Shown here: positions 42,728 through 53,100 of the stretch, one piece after another | Layout of the letters: each line of letters begins with the position of its first letter | Position numbering within the stretch: the first letter of the stretch is position 1 | NCBI GenBank assembly: GCA_965205165.1 | Contig: OZ242037.1 | Location: 1 to 64,000, forward strand | Source: CBDESM01 sp965205165 | GTDB taxonomy: Bacteria; Chloroflexota; Dehalococcoidia; Bin125 | DNA length: 64,000 nt | Direction: 5' to 3' | Position numbers and translations under genes: made by a program | Notes under the pieces: generated by a model | The model's input: the letters and a program-made list of their open reading frames with translations, nothing else | What the model was told of the DNA's origin: nothing | Databases searched by the model: none

Positions 42728-43888
42728 ATGACCAAGCCCGTCCTCCACACCATCCTCTGCGACATGCTCGACATCGAGTACCCCGTCCTGCTCGCGGGCA
42801 TGGGGCCCACCGTCGGCGGCGGACAAGCCGGCGTGGCCGGGCCCGAGCTGGCAGCCGCCGTCTCCAACGCCGGCGGACTCGGCGTGCTCGGCGCGGCCGG
42901 CTTCCCGCCCGACCGCCTCGAGCAGGCGATCACCCGCATCCAGGACCTCACCGACCGCCCCTTCGGCGTCGACATCCTGCTGCCCTCCAACGTCGCCCCG
43001 CGCCCCGCGCGCGAGGAGAAGCGCGAGCGCCCCTCCGATCCCCGCGAGCTGCTGCCGGCCGACCACCGCGCCGCGATCGGCGGCATCCGCGAGTCGCTCG
43101 AACTGCCCGACGTGCAGGCCCCGCACGCCGATGTCCGCACCCCGCGCTTCACGCCGCAGGACCAGGTCGACGTGATCACCGGCCTGCAAGTCCCCGTGCT
43201 CGCGGCCGGCCTCGGCAACCCGGCCCCCTACGTCGACCAGGTGCACGAGGCCGGCGGCAAGGTGATCTCGCTGGTCGGCAACGTCAAGAACGCCAAGCGC
43301 GTGGCCGACGGCGGCGCCGACATCGTGGTCGCGCAGGGCCACGAGGCGGGCGGGCACACCGGGCGGATCGGCACGATGGCGCTGCTGCCGCAGGTGCTCG
43401 ACGCGGCCGCGCCCGTGCCCGTGGTCGCGGCCGGCGGGATCGGCGACGGCCGCGGCCTCGCCGCCGCTCTGGCGATGGGCTGCGTCGGCGTCTGGTGCGG
43501 CACCGCCTTCATCCCCACCCAGGAGGCCAACCTCGACGAGTTCCGCAAGCGCCGCATCCTCGCCGCCCGCGACGAGGACACCCGCGTCACCCGCCTCTAC
43601 AGCGGCAAGACGATGCGCAACATCGCCAACGAGCTGATCGAGGCCTGGGAAGATTCCGGCACCGAGGCGCTGCCGATGGGCCTGCAAGGGCTGCTGATCG
43701 CCGACATCGCCGAGGCCGCCAAGCAGGGCGGGCGCGAGGACCTGCTGATGAACGCCGCCGGCCAGATCTCCGGCCTGCTCGAGGAGATCCGCCCCGCCGC
43801 CGACGTGCTCCAGGAGATGGTCGCCGAGGCCGCGAACATCTTCACCAGCCGCCTGCCCGCCAACGTCCGCGCCGGGGCCGCGGCCTGA
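42728..43888 (+). CDS. Nitronate monooxygenase-type FMN enzyme (2-nitropropane dioxygenase family)
   Basis: 386 residues. TIM-barrel flavoenzyme: MLDIEYPVLLAGMGPTVGGG and AAAVSNAGGLGVLGAAGF at the N-terminus, PFGVDILLPSN, then AQGHEAGGHTGRIGTMALLP with the active-site His, and PVVAAGGIGDGRGLAAALAMG binding FMN phosphate. Oxidises propionate-3-nitronate-like compounds or acts as an enoyl/trans-2 reductase in some members. A ~45-residue charged insertion (about 95-140) separates the early barrel strands. The two CoA transferase genes follow 14 bases later. Confidence 0.9.
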   Translation: MTKPVLHTILCDMLDIEYPVLLAGMGPTVGGGQAGVAGPELAAAVSNAGGLGVLGAAGFPPDRLEQAITRIQDLTDRPFGVDILLPSNVAPRPAREEKRERPSDPRELLPADHRAAIGGIRESLELPDVQAPHADVRTPRFTPQDQVDVITGLQVPVLAAGLGNPAPYVDQVHEAGGKVISLVGNVKNAKRVADGGADIVVAQGHEAGGHTGRIGTMALLPQVLDAAAPVPVVAAGGIGDGRGLAAALAMGCVGVWCGTAFIPTQEANLDEFRKRRILAARDEDTRVTRLYSGKTMRNIANELIEAWEDSGTEALPMGLQGLLIADIAEAAKQGGREDLLMNAAGQISGLLEEIRPAADVLQEMVAEAANIFTSRLPANVRAGAAA

Positions 43889-43902
43889 TCCGGCCGCCCG
43901 CG

Positions 43903-45177
43903 ATGCCCGATCCGCCCGCCGCGTTGGACGGCGTCGCCGTCCTCGACCTGAGCAACGAGTTCGGCGCGTACGCTGGCCGGCTGCTCGCCGACCTCGGCGC
44001 GGACGTGATCCGGATCGAGCCGCCCGGCGGCGATCCGGCCCGTGCCCGCCCGCCGTTCGCGCATGATGCCGCCGACCGCGCCTCCTCGCTGACCTGGTGG
44101 TACCACAACGCCGGCAAGCGCTCAGTCACCATCGACCTGAGCCAGCACGACGGCCGCTTTCTCTTCCGCCGGCTGCTGCCGCAGGCCGACATCGTGCTCG
44201 AATCCTGCACCCCGTCCGAGCGGGCCGCACTCGATCCGCAGCGCGCGCTGGCCGAGCATCCGGCCCTGGTCTGGGTCTCCAGCACCGCCTTCGGCGCGAC
44301 CGGCCCGCATGCCGATTGGGCCGCGACCGACCTCGCCGTCCAAGCCATCGCCGGCCCGATGCAGCAGGCGGGCTACGCCGACGGGCCGCCCCAGCGGATC
44401 GGCGGCGAACAGGCCGCGATCGCCGCCGGCATCGCGGCCGCGCAGGGCGCGCTGATCGCCCTGCTCCACGCCGAAGCGACCGGCGAGGGCCAGTTCGTCG
44501 AAATCTCCGCCCAGGAGGTCTACTCCGCCTGCCAGGCCCGCGCCCACCTCAACTGGGACTTCAACCGCGTCGCCCACGAACGCCCCGGCGACGCGCGTCC
44601 CCTGCCCGGCATCGGCGCGTACCCCGCGGCCGACGGACACGTCTACTGCTACATCGGCGTCGCCGGCTTCGGCGCGCCCTGGAAGGCGCTGCTCGACTGG
44701 ATGCTCGAAGAGGGCCACGCCGCCGAACTCGCCGCGCCCGAACACCGCCGCATCCTCGACGGCCTCTCCTTCCGCTCGCTGGTCGACCCGGACACCGCCG
44801 AGGACGCGCGGGCGCTGCTGGAGCCGGCCCACGCCGCGGTCGATGCGTTCTTCGCGGGCAAGCCCGCGGCCGACATCTACCACCAGGGCCAGGCTCGCGG
44901 CCTCCTGATCGGCATCGTCAACAAGCCCTCCGACCTGCTCGCCAGCGAGCAGCTGGCCGCCCGCGGCTGGTGGCAGGAGATCGAACAGCCCCGCGGCTTG
45001 GGGCAAGACGCCGTCGCTGCCCGCTACCCCGGCCCGCCCTACCGGCTCTCGGCCACGCCCGCGCAAATCCGCCGCCCCGCGCCGGCCGCGGGCGAACATA
45101 ACGCCGAAGTGCTGACCGGGCTCGCCGGCATCCCCGCCGAGGACCTGCCCGCCTACTACGGGGAGGGCGCGATATGA
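43903..45177 (+). CDS. CaiB/BaiF (class III) CoA transferase
   Basis: 424 residues. Moves CoA between acyl groups through an aspartyl anhydride. Family signatures: LDGVAVLDLSNEFGAYAGRL, LADLGADVIRIEPPGGDPAR, HNAGKRSVTIDL and the FGATGPHADWAATDLAVQAI segment with the catalytic Asp of the A-x-D motif. The gene is translationally coupled to the next CoA transferase by an ATGA overlap (45174-45177). Two different subunits or two enzymes acting in sequence are both possible; substrates unknown. Confidence 0.92.
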   Translation: MPDPPAALDGVAVLDLSNEFGAYAGRLLADLGADVIRIEPPGGDPARARPPFAHDAADRASSLTWWYHNAGKRSVTIDLSQHDGRFLFRRLLPQADIVLESCTPSERAALDPQRALAEHPALVWVSSTAFGATGPHADWAATDLAVQAIAGPMQQAGYADGPPQRIGGEQAAIAAGIAAAQGALIALLHAEATGEGQFVEISAQEVYSACQARAHLNWDFNRVAHERPGDARPLPGIGAYPAADGHVYCYIGVAGFGAPWKALLDWMLEEGHAAELAAPEHRRILDGLSFRSLVDPDTAEDARALLEPAHAAVDAFFAGKPAADIYHQGQARGLLIGIVNKPSDLLASEQLAARGWWQEIEQPRGLGQDAVAARYPGPPYRLSATPAQIRRPAPAAGEHNAEVLTGLAGIPAEDLPAYYGEGAI

Positions 45178-46448
45178 GCGCCGCGCTCACGCTCGACGGC
45201 ATCCGCGTCGCCGACCTCACCTGGTTCGGCGCGGGCCCGATCGCCGCCCGCACCCTCGCCCTCTTCGGCGCGGACGTGATCCACATCGAGAGCGAAGCGC
45301 GGATCGACGGCTTCCGCACCGGCTTCCCCCGCCGCCCCGGCGCGCGCGGCTACAACGCCAGCAACTACTTCAACAACTGGAACGCCGGCAAGCGCTCCTT
45401 CCTGCTCAACATGTCCGCCGAGGGCGCCCGCCAGGTGCTGCTCGACCTCGTCGCGCAGTCCGATGTCTTCATCTGCAACATGGCTCCCGGCGTGATCGAC
45501 CGCTGGCGGACCGGCTACGACGAGCTCCGCGCCGTCCGCCCCGACGTCATCGCCGCCTATCAGCCGATGCAGGGCGCGACCGGCCCGCACCGCGATTACC
45601 GCGGCTTCGGCGCGGTGCTCAACCCGATCGCCGGTCTCTCGCACCTCACCGGCGAAGCCGGCCGCCCGCCGATCGGACTCGGCACCAACTTCCCCGATTT
45701 CGTCGTCAACCCCGGCCACACCGTGGTCGCCATCCTCGCCGCGCTCCGCCATCGCCGCCGCACCGGGCAGGGCCAGAAGATCGAACTCGCCCAACTCGAA
45801 TCGGTCGCCGCCACGATCGGCCCCGCCCTGCTCGATGCCGCCGTCAACGCCCGCGACCAATCGCGCAGCGGCAACCGCTCCGACTGGATGTGCCCCCACA
45901 ACGCCTACCGCTGCCAGGACGCCCCCCGCGGCGCTCCCAATCCCGACGCCGGCTACGACGGCCCCATGACCCGCGAGCGCTGGATCGCCATCGCCGTCCG
46001 CGACGACGCCGACTGGCAGGGCCTCCGCCAAGCCGCCGCCGATCAGTCGTTCGCGGACGACCCGCGCTTCCAAACCCTGCTCGGCCGCCGTCGCGAAGAG
46101 GACGAACTCGACGCCCAAATCGCCGTTTGGACCGCCGGCCTCGACGCCCGCGATCTGATGCACCGCCTGCAAGCCCGCGGCATCCCCGCCGCCATCGTCC
46201 AGGACGCCCAGGACATCGTCGAAGACGACGAGCACCTCCGCGAGCGCGGCTTCTACCAGCACCTCGACCACCCCGAAACCGGCCGCAGCCTCCACGACGG
46301 CCCTCCCGTCAAGCTCCACCGCACCCCCGGCGACCTGCAACAATCGGGCCCCCTCTTCGGCCAGCACACCTACGAAATCGCCACCGAACTGCTCGGCTAC
46401 GCGCCCGAACGCGTCGCCGATCTCACCGCCAAGGGCGTCCTCGCCTAA
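45174..46448 (+). CDS. CaiB/BaiF (class III) CoA transferase, second copy
   Basis: 424 residues. LDGIRVADLTWFGAGPIAARTL, LFGADVIHIESEAR, WNAGKRSFLLNM and GFGAVLNPIAGLSHLTGEAG show the class III fold; like the upstream copy it keeps the NAGKRS CoA-contact motif but differs widely elsewhere, so the two are old paralogues and probably form a heterodimer or act on different acyl-CoAs. Near its end codon use shifts from G-rich to C-rich, as in the whole 39-46 kb stretch. Confidence 0.92.
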   Translation: MSAALTLDGIRVADLTWFGAGPIAARTLALFGADVIHIESEARIDGFRTGFPRRPGARGYNASNYFNNWNAGKRSFLLNMSAEGARQVLLDLVAQSDVFICNMAPGVIDRWRTGYDELRAVRPDVIAAYQPMQGATGPHRDYRGFGAVLNPIAGLSHLTGEAGRPPIGLGTNFPDFVVNPGHTVVAILAALRHRRRTGQGQKIELAQLESVAATIGPALLDAAVNARDQSRSGNRSDWMCPHNAYRCQDAPRGAPNPDAGYDGPMTRERWIAIAVRDDADWQGLRQAAADQSFADDPRFQTLLGRRREEDELDAQIAVWTAGLDARDLMHRLQARGIPAAIVQDAQDIVEDDEHLRERGFYQHLDHPETGRSLHDGPPVKLHRTPGDLQQSGPLFGQHTYEIATELLGYAPERVADLTAKGVLA

Positions 46449-46457
46449 TCTGGCCGC

Positions 46458-46847
46458 ATGCCCATGACCCCCGACGAACTCTCCAGCACGCTCCGAACGG
46501 CAATCCGCCCCGTGCCGGACTTCCCCACCGCCGGCGTCCTCTTCCGCGACATCACCCCGCCGCTGGCCGCGCCCGACGCGTTCAACGCCGCGGTCGACTG
46601 GTTCGCTTCCCGCACGGACGGGCGGACGCCATCGTCGGCACCGAATCGCGCGGCTTCCTCTTCGGCGCGCCGGCCGCCGCCAAGCCCAGCCTCCCCTTCA
46701 TCCCGGCCCGCAAGGCCGGCAATCTGCCGCTGCCCGCCTACGGCCGCGAGTACGCGCCCGCCTCTCCTCGATCTCCGTCCTGGTCGAGTTGACCACCCTG
46801 AACGGCCGACCCCGCCCATCCCTCTCCACTCGTTGATCGCCTATTAG
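46458..46847 (+). pseudogene. apt: Adenine phosphoribosyltransferase, decayed
   Basis: The N-terminus is a normal APT start (LRTAIRPVPDFPTAGVLFRD, ITPPLAAPDAF). At about 46,620 the frame shifts; IVGTESRGFLFGAP and FIPARKAGNLPLPAYGREYA continue in another frame. The central PRPP-binding motif (VLLVDDLLATGGT) is missing, and the C-terminus appears as VLVELTTLNGR in one frame and PLHSLIAY plus TAG in another. So there are several indels and an internal deletion: the gene is dead. The TAG at 46845-46847 overlaps the TA and first G of an IS relic. Confidence 0.85.
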
Positions 46848-47164
46848 GACCTGTTCACGCTGGCGGATGGCGTCGTCCTCGCAGGCGCGGTCGTTCAGCA
46901 TGTCTCGCTCATCCTGGTGCGCGCCGCTTGCTTGACCGGGCGAGAGCGCCAGCGCACCGCAGTCGTCCCCCGTGAGCAGGTGCAACTTGTCGTCCGGCTG
47001 CCTCGCGAACGCCGATCACCTGCAGGTCGATTTTCCGGCTCTTCTGCCTCGCTTGGGCGCGGATTGGCGATCATGCCGCCAGCGAGGCCCGGCCAGCAGC
47101 CATTTCCGCGTCAGCGCGGCCAGCAGGCGCTGCTCAGCCCGGCAGATGAACCGCAAACAGGCCG
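46848..47164 (-). mobile_element. IS5-type insertion sequence relic with transposase fragment
   Basis: The left end GGACCTGTTCACGC (46848 on) resembles the ends of the relic at 745-1110, and a partly matching inverted copy (CCGCAAACAGGCCG) lies near 47151-47164. On the minus strand a decayed stretch of the IS5/IS427 transposase middle is readable: LHLLTGDDCGALALSPGQAS and NDRACEDDAIRQ, corresponding to the region between the second catalytic Asp and the DAIR helix. The frame is broken on both sides. The right boundary is uncertain. The element separates dead apt from the giant gene's 3' end. Confidence 0.6.
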
Positions 47165-47178
47165 TGGTCTGCGCCCCC

Positions 47179-50100
47179 TCAGCGGGCGATGAAGAGGAGG
47201 TCTTGGGGGTGGAGGGGGAAGTTTTGGGAGCCGGGGATGGGGTTGCCTTGGGGGTCTATGGCGTAGCGGATCCAGCGGCGGCCGTTCCAGAGGAGCAGGG
47301 CCTGGGCGCCGGGGAGTTCGTTGAAGAGGTCGGCGGCGGTTGCGGTGGTCGCATCGGCGGGGGCTGCCCAGACGGTGAGGCCGCTGGTTGTCGAGGGGTC
47401 GGCGGGGCGGCCGGCGCCGTCGGCGAGGTGGGCGGCGGGGGAGGCGGGGTCTGAGGGGGGAGCGGGTTGGCCGGGGAGGGGGGCGTTGCGGGCGTCGATC
47501 AGTTGGACGGCGCTGGCCGTGGTGCGGGGGCCGTCTTGGGCGTCGAAGGAGATGATGGCGATGGCTTGGGAGGCGGTGACGAAGGTGGCCGTGGCGGCGC
47601 CGTCCTTGGTGGTCAGGGAGGCGGACTGTTCGGTGGCGCTGTCGCTGGGCGGGGTGGCGAGCTGGAGGGGGGAGGGGCCGTCGGCGGCGGTGGCGCGGAC
47701 GCGGATGGTGGTGCCGTCGGCGACGGGGTTGCCGTCGGCGTCTGAGGCGTCGACTTGGATGTCGAGGGTGCGGCCGAGCAGGGGCGGGCCGGCGGGGACG
47801 GGGTCGAGCGCGGCGGCGGGGCCGGCGACGCCGAAGGGGGCGGTCAGCGGGCGCAGGCCGGGCGGGGCGACCTCGAGGCGGTAGCGGCCGGCGGCGAGCG
47901 GGGCGGTGGCGGCGGCGGTCGCGGTGATGCGGTACTTGCACTTGCTCGCGCCGGTTTGGCAGAGGCGCTCGATCAGGAAGCCTTGGGCGACGGGGCTGCC
48001 GGCGGCGTCGAGCACGCGGGCGGTGGCGGAGGGCAGGGCGGCGGCGTTGCCGGAGGAGTCGGCGGCGGAGATTTCGAGTTCGATCACGTCGCGGTCGTCG
48101 TCGGGGGTGGCGCGGTGGTGGAGCAGGGGCAGGCCGGCGCCGGCGCGGAGGGCGGAGGCGGCGCCGGCGAAGGTCAGATCGAGCGCGTCGGTGTAGAGCG
48201 ATTGGGCGCCGCCGGTGGTGGTCACGGCGAGCGAGATGCGGGCGGAGCCCTCGCCGGCCGGCGGGGTGAAGGCGATCGGCAGGGCGGCGGGCAGGGCCGG
48301 GTTGGCGGCGACCGCGGCGGCGAAGCCGGTGCCGGGGCCGGCGTTGATCGTGCAGCTGCGGGCGGCGCCGGGGCAGAGCGAGCCGCTGAGCGAGCCGCGG
48401 GTGGCGGTGAGGGTGATCGAGGCGATCGCGGCGGCATCGGCCGCTGCGCCGCCGGCGGCGCGGATGCGGACTTCGAGGTTCGCCGTGCCGCCGCGCGGGA
48501 CGGGGCCGCTCGCGCCGGCGGCGCGGGCCAGCGTGACCGAGGCGACGGGGGCGGGCTCGCCCACGTCGATCATCGCGGTGCGGAAGAGCGGGCCGCTGGC
48601 CAGGCGGAAGGCGGCGGCGGTTTCGGCGTAGCGGTCGGCGGGCTGCGTCGCGGCGCCGGTGAAGATGTGGAAGCGGCGCTCGCGGGTCGGGATCAGGCTG
48701 GCCGTGATGCGGACGTCCTCGGCGGCGGAGGCGTCGATCGCGATGCTGGGGCGGTTGCCTTCGGCGTCGGTGATCCAGCAGGCGATGTCGCGCTCGCCGG
48801 CCGTCGACGTGCCCTGCGCGGAGGCCAAGCCGCAGCGCATGCGGCTCCAAGTGCCGCCCAGCATCAGGCGCTTCGAGCCGTCGCCGGGGCCCTCGACGCG
48901 CCAGGTGGCTGGGCCGGTGATGGCGAGGTAGGAGTCGGCGATCAGCCAGGCCGCGGCGGCCGACGGCGGGGCGCCGCCGGACAGGCGCGAGAGGCCGCCG
49001 GCGCAGGCGTCGAGCAGGGCGCCGGCCGCGTCCAGTTCGAGGAAGGAGGGGTCGGGGCGGGCGCAGCCCCAGCCGCTGCCGACCGCGTCGACCGCGACGG
49101 TGAAGCCGGCCGCGACCTCGGCCGTGGCGCCGGCGGCGATCACGCCGTCGGCGTCGGTCGGCAGGTAGGCCGAGCCGACCGGAGCGCTGACCGCCGGGTG
49201 GGCGATGGCGAGCTCGCCGACGGCGGGATCAGCTTCGCCGTCGAAGCTGGCGCGGACGCTGATCGTGGTCGGGCCGGAGACGCCGAGCGGCAGCGCGTAC
49301 TCGGCGCGCAGGTTGCCGATCGGGTCGGAGGCGGTCGCGGTCCCGGCGCCGGCGAGCAGTTGGGCGCGGCTGAGCGAGAGCGTGCAGCCGGCCGACGACG
49401 CCGTGCAGGCCGCGCCGTTGTAGGAGAGCGTGCCCTGGCTGATCGTCAGCTCGACCGCCTTGTCCGCGGCCAGCTCGGAGAAGAGCGCGCTTTTGACGCG
49501 GCCGGGCAGGGCCGAGCGCGGGGCCGGGGCGGCGGTCGCGCGCGAGTCGGCGCGGCCGATCGCGAACAGCGCGGCGGGGGCGGCCGCGGCGTAGGCGGAG
49601 CCGGGGTCGCTCCAGTCGAGGTAGACGCCGGCGGTGCGCTTGCCCGGGCCGGCGGCGTGGGCGAACTCCAGCGTCTGCTCGATCATCTCGGGCGGGCTCG
49701 CGCCGGCGATCGCGTAGCTCAGCCTCACCGTGCCCGTCGCGCCGGAGGCGGCGGACGGGACGTAGGCCAGCTGCAGCGGGCGGATCGGCTCGTTCGCTTC
49801 GGCTGCGCCTTGGAAGGCTTGCAGCGCGGCGCTGCTGATCGTGCAGGTGGATGCGTCCGTCTGCGCGGCCGGCTGGTGGACGGGGTGCTCCGCGGCGGCG
49901 CGCGGGCAGAGGGCCTGGTGGATGATCTCCCCGGAGGTCGCCGTGATCGTCAGCGTCGTGATCTCGTTGTATTGGACCAGCTCGTCGCCGTTCGCCGTGG
50001 GCGGGTTGGCGGGGTGCGCCTCGAGGCCGCGCATCAGCGCCGCCGCGAAGCCGATCGGGGTGCCGCGCTGGACCGAGGGAGCGGTGCAGGCGGTGAGCGC

Positions 50101-53100
50101 GGCGGCGCCGCTGCCGGACTCGGCCAGCGTGCAGACGCGCAGGCCGGTGGCGGCGTCCGCGATCAGCGGCAGGGCGAAGGCGCGCTTGGCCGGCGAGACC
50201 ATGCGCAGTTCGTAGACCGCGGTGCGCGTGCCGGACGAGTCCTCCAGCGCGATCCGCTGCACCGGGCCCGTACCCAGCATCTGCTCGTTGACCGGCTGGG
50301 CTGCGGCCGGCGCGGTCCGGCCGGTGTGCGCGAGCTCGATCCGGATGACGGCGGCGGCGGAGTACTCGGCCGGCACCGAGGCGGCGAACTCGAGGCCGCC
50401 GGGCGTCCGCGCGCCGCGCTGGCGCGCTTGCCATTCGGCGCGGGTGATCTCACAGCTCGCGGCGACCGGGCAGAGGCCGCGCAGCGGGGTGCCGTTGCGG
50501 GCGGTCAGCTCCGCCCCGCTGATCAGGTCGCCGGCCGCGTCCTGCACGCGGATCGTGACCGTCTCGAAGTCCGCGAAGGACGGCCGCAGCGCGGCCGTCG
50601 GCGGGACGTACTGCTGCCGGCGCGCGTTGTACAGCTCCAAGGCCAGCGGGGTCGGGCGGCCGCGAGGCTCGTACTCCCAGACGGTGGCGGAGAGGCTGCC
50701 GGATCGCGGGCGGCCGTCCGCGCCGACCGGGGCCAGCAGCGGGTAGGCCCAGGGCGCGTAGATGCGGAACTCGCGGACCTTGGTCATCGAGTCGGAGCGG
50801 TTCACGGTGAGCTTCAGGCGCACCGAGTTGGTCGAGCCCTGCGGGATCGAGACCGCGAACTTGAGCGGATCGACCTCATCGTTGTCGTCCGGGCTCGCCT
50901 CGGAGTCGTAGGACTTCAGCGCGGCCAAGGTGATCGTGCAGACGTTCGAGGGCTCGGACTCCGTGCAGGGCGCGAACTTCGCGGCGGAGTCCGCGGCCGT
51001 GATCAGGCCGCCGGACGGGGCCGCCATGCCGCTGGCACCGTCGAGCAGCTCGATCTTCACCGCGGTCGCGCCCGATGCCTGGTCGAACTCCCAGTACTGC
51101 GCCGTGTTCGTGCCCGTGACCGCCTCGTGCGCGGTCTTCGCCGCGTTGTAGACGTGCGCCCAGATTCGCGTGCGAGCCCCCGCCTGCGCCCACTGCTGGT
51201 CCGCCGCGGGCGCGTTCCCCGTCGCGTCGGCGACCATCGCGAACGGCTCGGCGCGGGTGCCGCCGTCGAAGGGGAGGGTGAAGGTCTGGGTGCGCTGGGC
51301 CAGGGTGCCGCTGCCGGTGCGGACGACCGTGACGACGAGGTTGGCGTTGCCGAAGTTGGGCATCATGTGGCCGGTGGGGACGCTGAAGTCGAACTCCAGC
51401 GGCAGCGCGCGGTAGTGGCTGCCGGCGCGCGGCGGGCCGGCCGCGAGGAAGTTGGCCGACGTGATCGTGCAGACGTTGCCGACCGCGGCCTCGGTGCAGG
51501 CGCTGGTCCCGTCGTTCTTCAGCACCTTGACCTGCGCGTTGGCGATCAGCACGCCGGAGGCGAGGTTGTTCGCCGTGGGCCGGGTCTTGACCTCGATCTT
51601 GACCTCGCTGATCGTCCCGTAGGAGACGCGGTTGGTCGAGGAGGAGTAGGTGTTGATGGCGGTGGCGCTGTCGTAGACCAGCAGCTGGACGGGCGTGTCC
51701 TGGCCGCCCGGCCGGTAGCGGCGGAAGCGGTGCGCCTGCGCGTCCTCGCTCATCAGCACGTTGCCGGTCTCGGCCGTCCCGTCGATCCCGATCGGCCGCG
51801 CGAACGGCTGCGCGTTGGAGGCCGCGGCGGCGCCGCGCTTGTAGACCGCGGCGGCAGAGCGGAGGCCGTTGTCGTGGCGCTTGAGCTGGAGATTGAGGGT
51901 CACGTCCTCGCTGCTGGTGAAGGCGGTCTTGATCGCGAAGGCGAACTCGAACTGAAGGCTGCGGCGGGCGTCGGCCGCGCCGGTGATGCCCATCAGCGTC
52001 TTCAACGTCGCGCGGGTGAGGGTGCAGGTGCCGCCCGTGTAGGAGGCCTCCGAGCAGCCCAGCGCCGTCCCGTCCGGCTTGGTGAAGACGATCTGCGAGG
52101 CGTTCAGCGAGGTCGTGGTCTGCGGCCCGGTCGGGTAGTTCGCGCTCAGGATCAGCGCCTCGGTCGAGTGCAGCGAGGCGAACGTGGCCAGCTCGACTGT
52201 CTCGTCCCAGCCGCTGGTGGCGGCGGACTTGTAGATGCGCACCGCGAGCCGCTGGCGCTCGGCCGCCAAGCCGTAGTAGTGCTCGTTGTCGGTGCGGTCG
52301 CCGTCGCCGTCGTCGTCCTGCTCCGCCGCCCCGTCCGAGAGCCGCGGGTCGAGCGCCAGCCCGGCGTTGTTCGAGCGCGTCCCCACCGGCGCCTCGTACT
52401 TCAGCGCGAAGGTGCGGTCGCGCTCGCCCGCGTTCTCGACGCGGATGTGCAGGTAGACCGCCGCCGCGTGCGTCAGCGGCACCGTGAAGTACAGGTCCAG
52501 GTCGCCGGCCGCGCCGCCCGTCGCGGGCCAGCTCGCCACCGGGATCGTGCAGGTGTTGCCGGCCGTCGAGCCCTCCGAGCAGCCGGTCAGCGCGGTCGTG
52601 CCGGCCGCGTTCGAAGCGAGCACGGCGCCGGTCAGCGCCGTCCCGGCCGCGTCCGAGGCGAGCGTCAGCTTGACCGATTGGAAGGCGCTGGTGGCCGCGC
52701 CGGTGGACGAGCCGGCCGCGGTGCGGAGGCTGATCCGCGCCCGGTCCGTGCCGCCGGTCGCGCTGAACTCGCCGGCCGGCGGGACGCCCACCGTGCCGTC
52801 GTCGTCGAACGGCAGCGCGCCCGGATGGCCCGAGACCGTCAGCGGTGGGTCCCACTTCAAGGAGGTGCTGCGGGATTGCTTGCCGGGCTTGGTCGCGGTG
52901 AGGTGGATGTAGACCGCGCCGGTGTGCGAGTCGGGGATCTTGAAGCGGAGGTCGCCTTGGAGCCAGCTGGCCATGCAGCGGTTGCCGCAGGTGAAAGCGT
53001 TGCCGGCGCTGTCGGTGAAGGCGGCCCCGCTCAGCCGGTTGTTGCCGGCGGCGTCGGTGGTGATCGCGTGCATGTGGCCGTCGTAGACGCCGGCGGCGGG

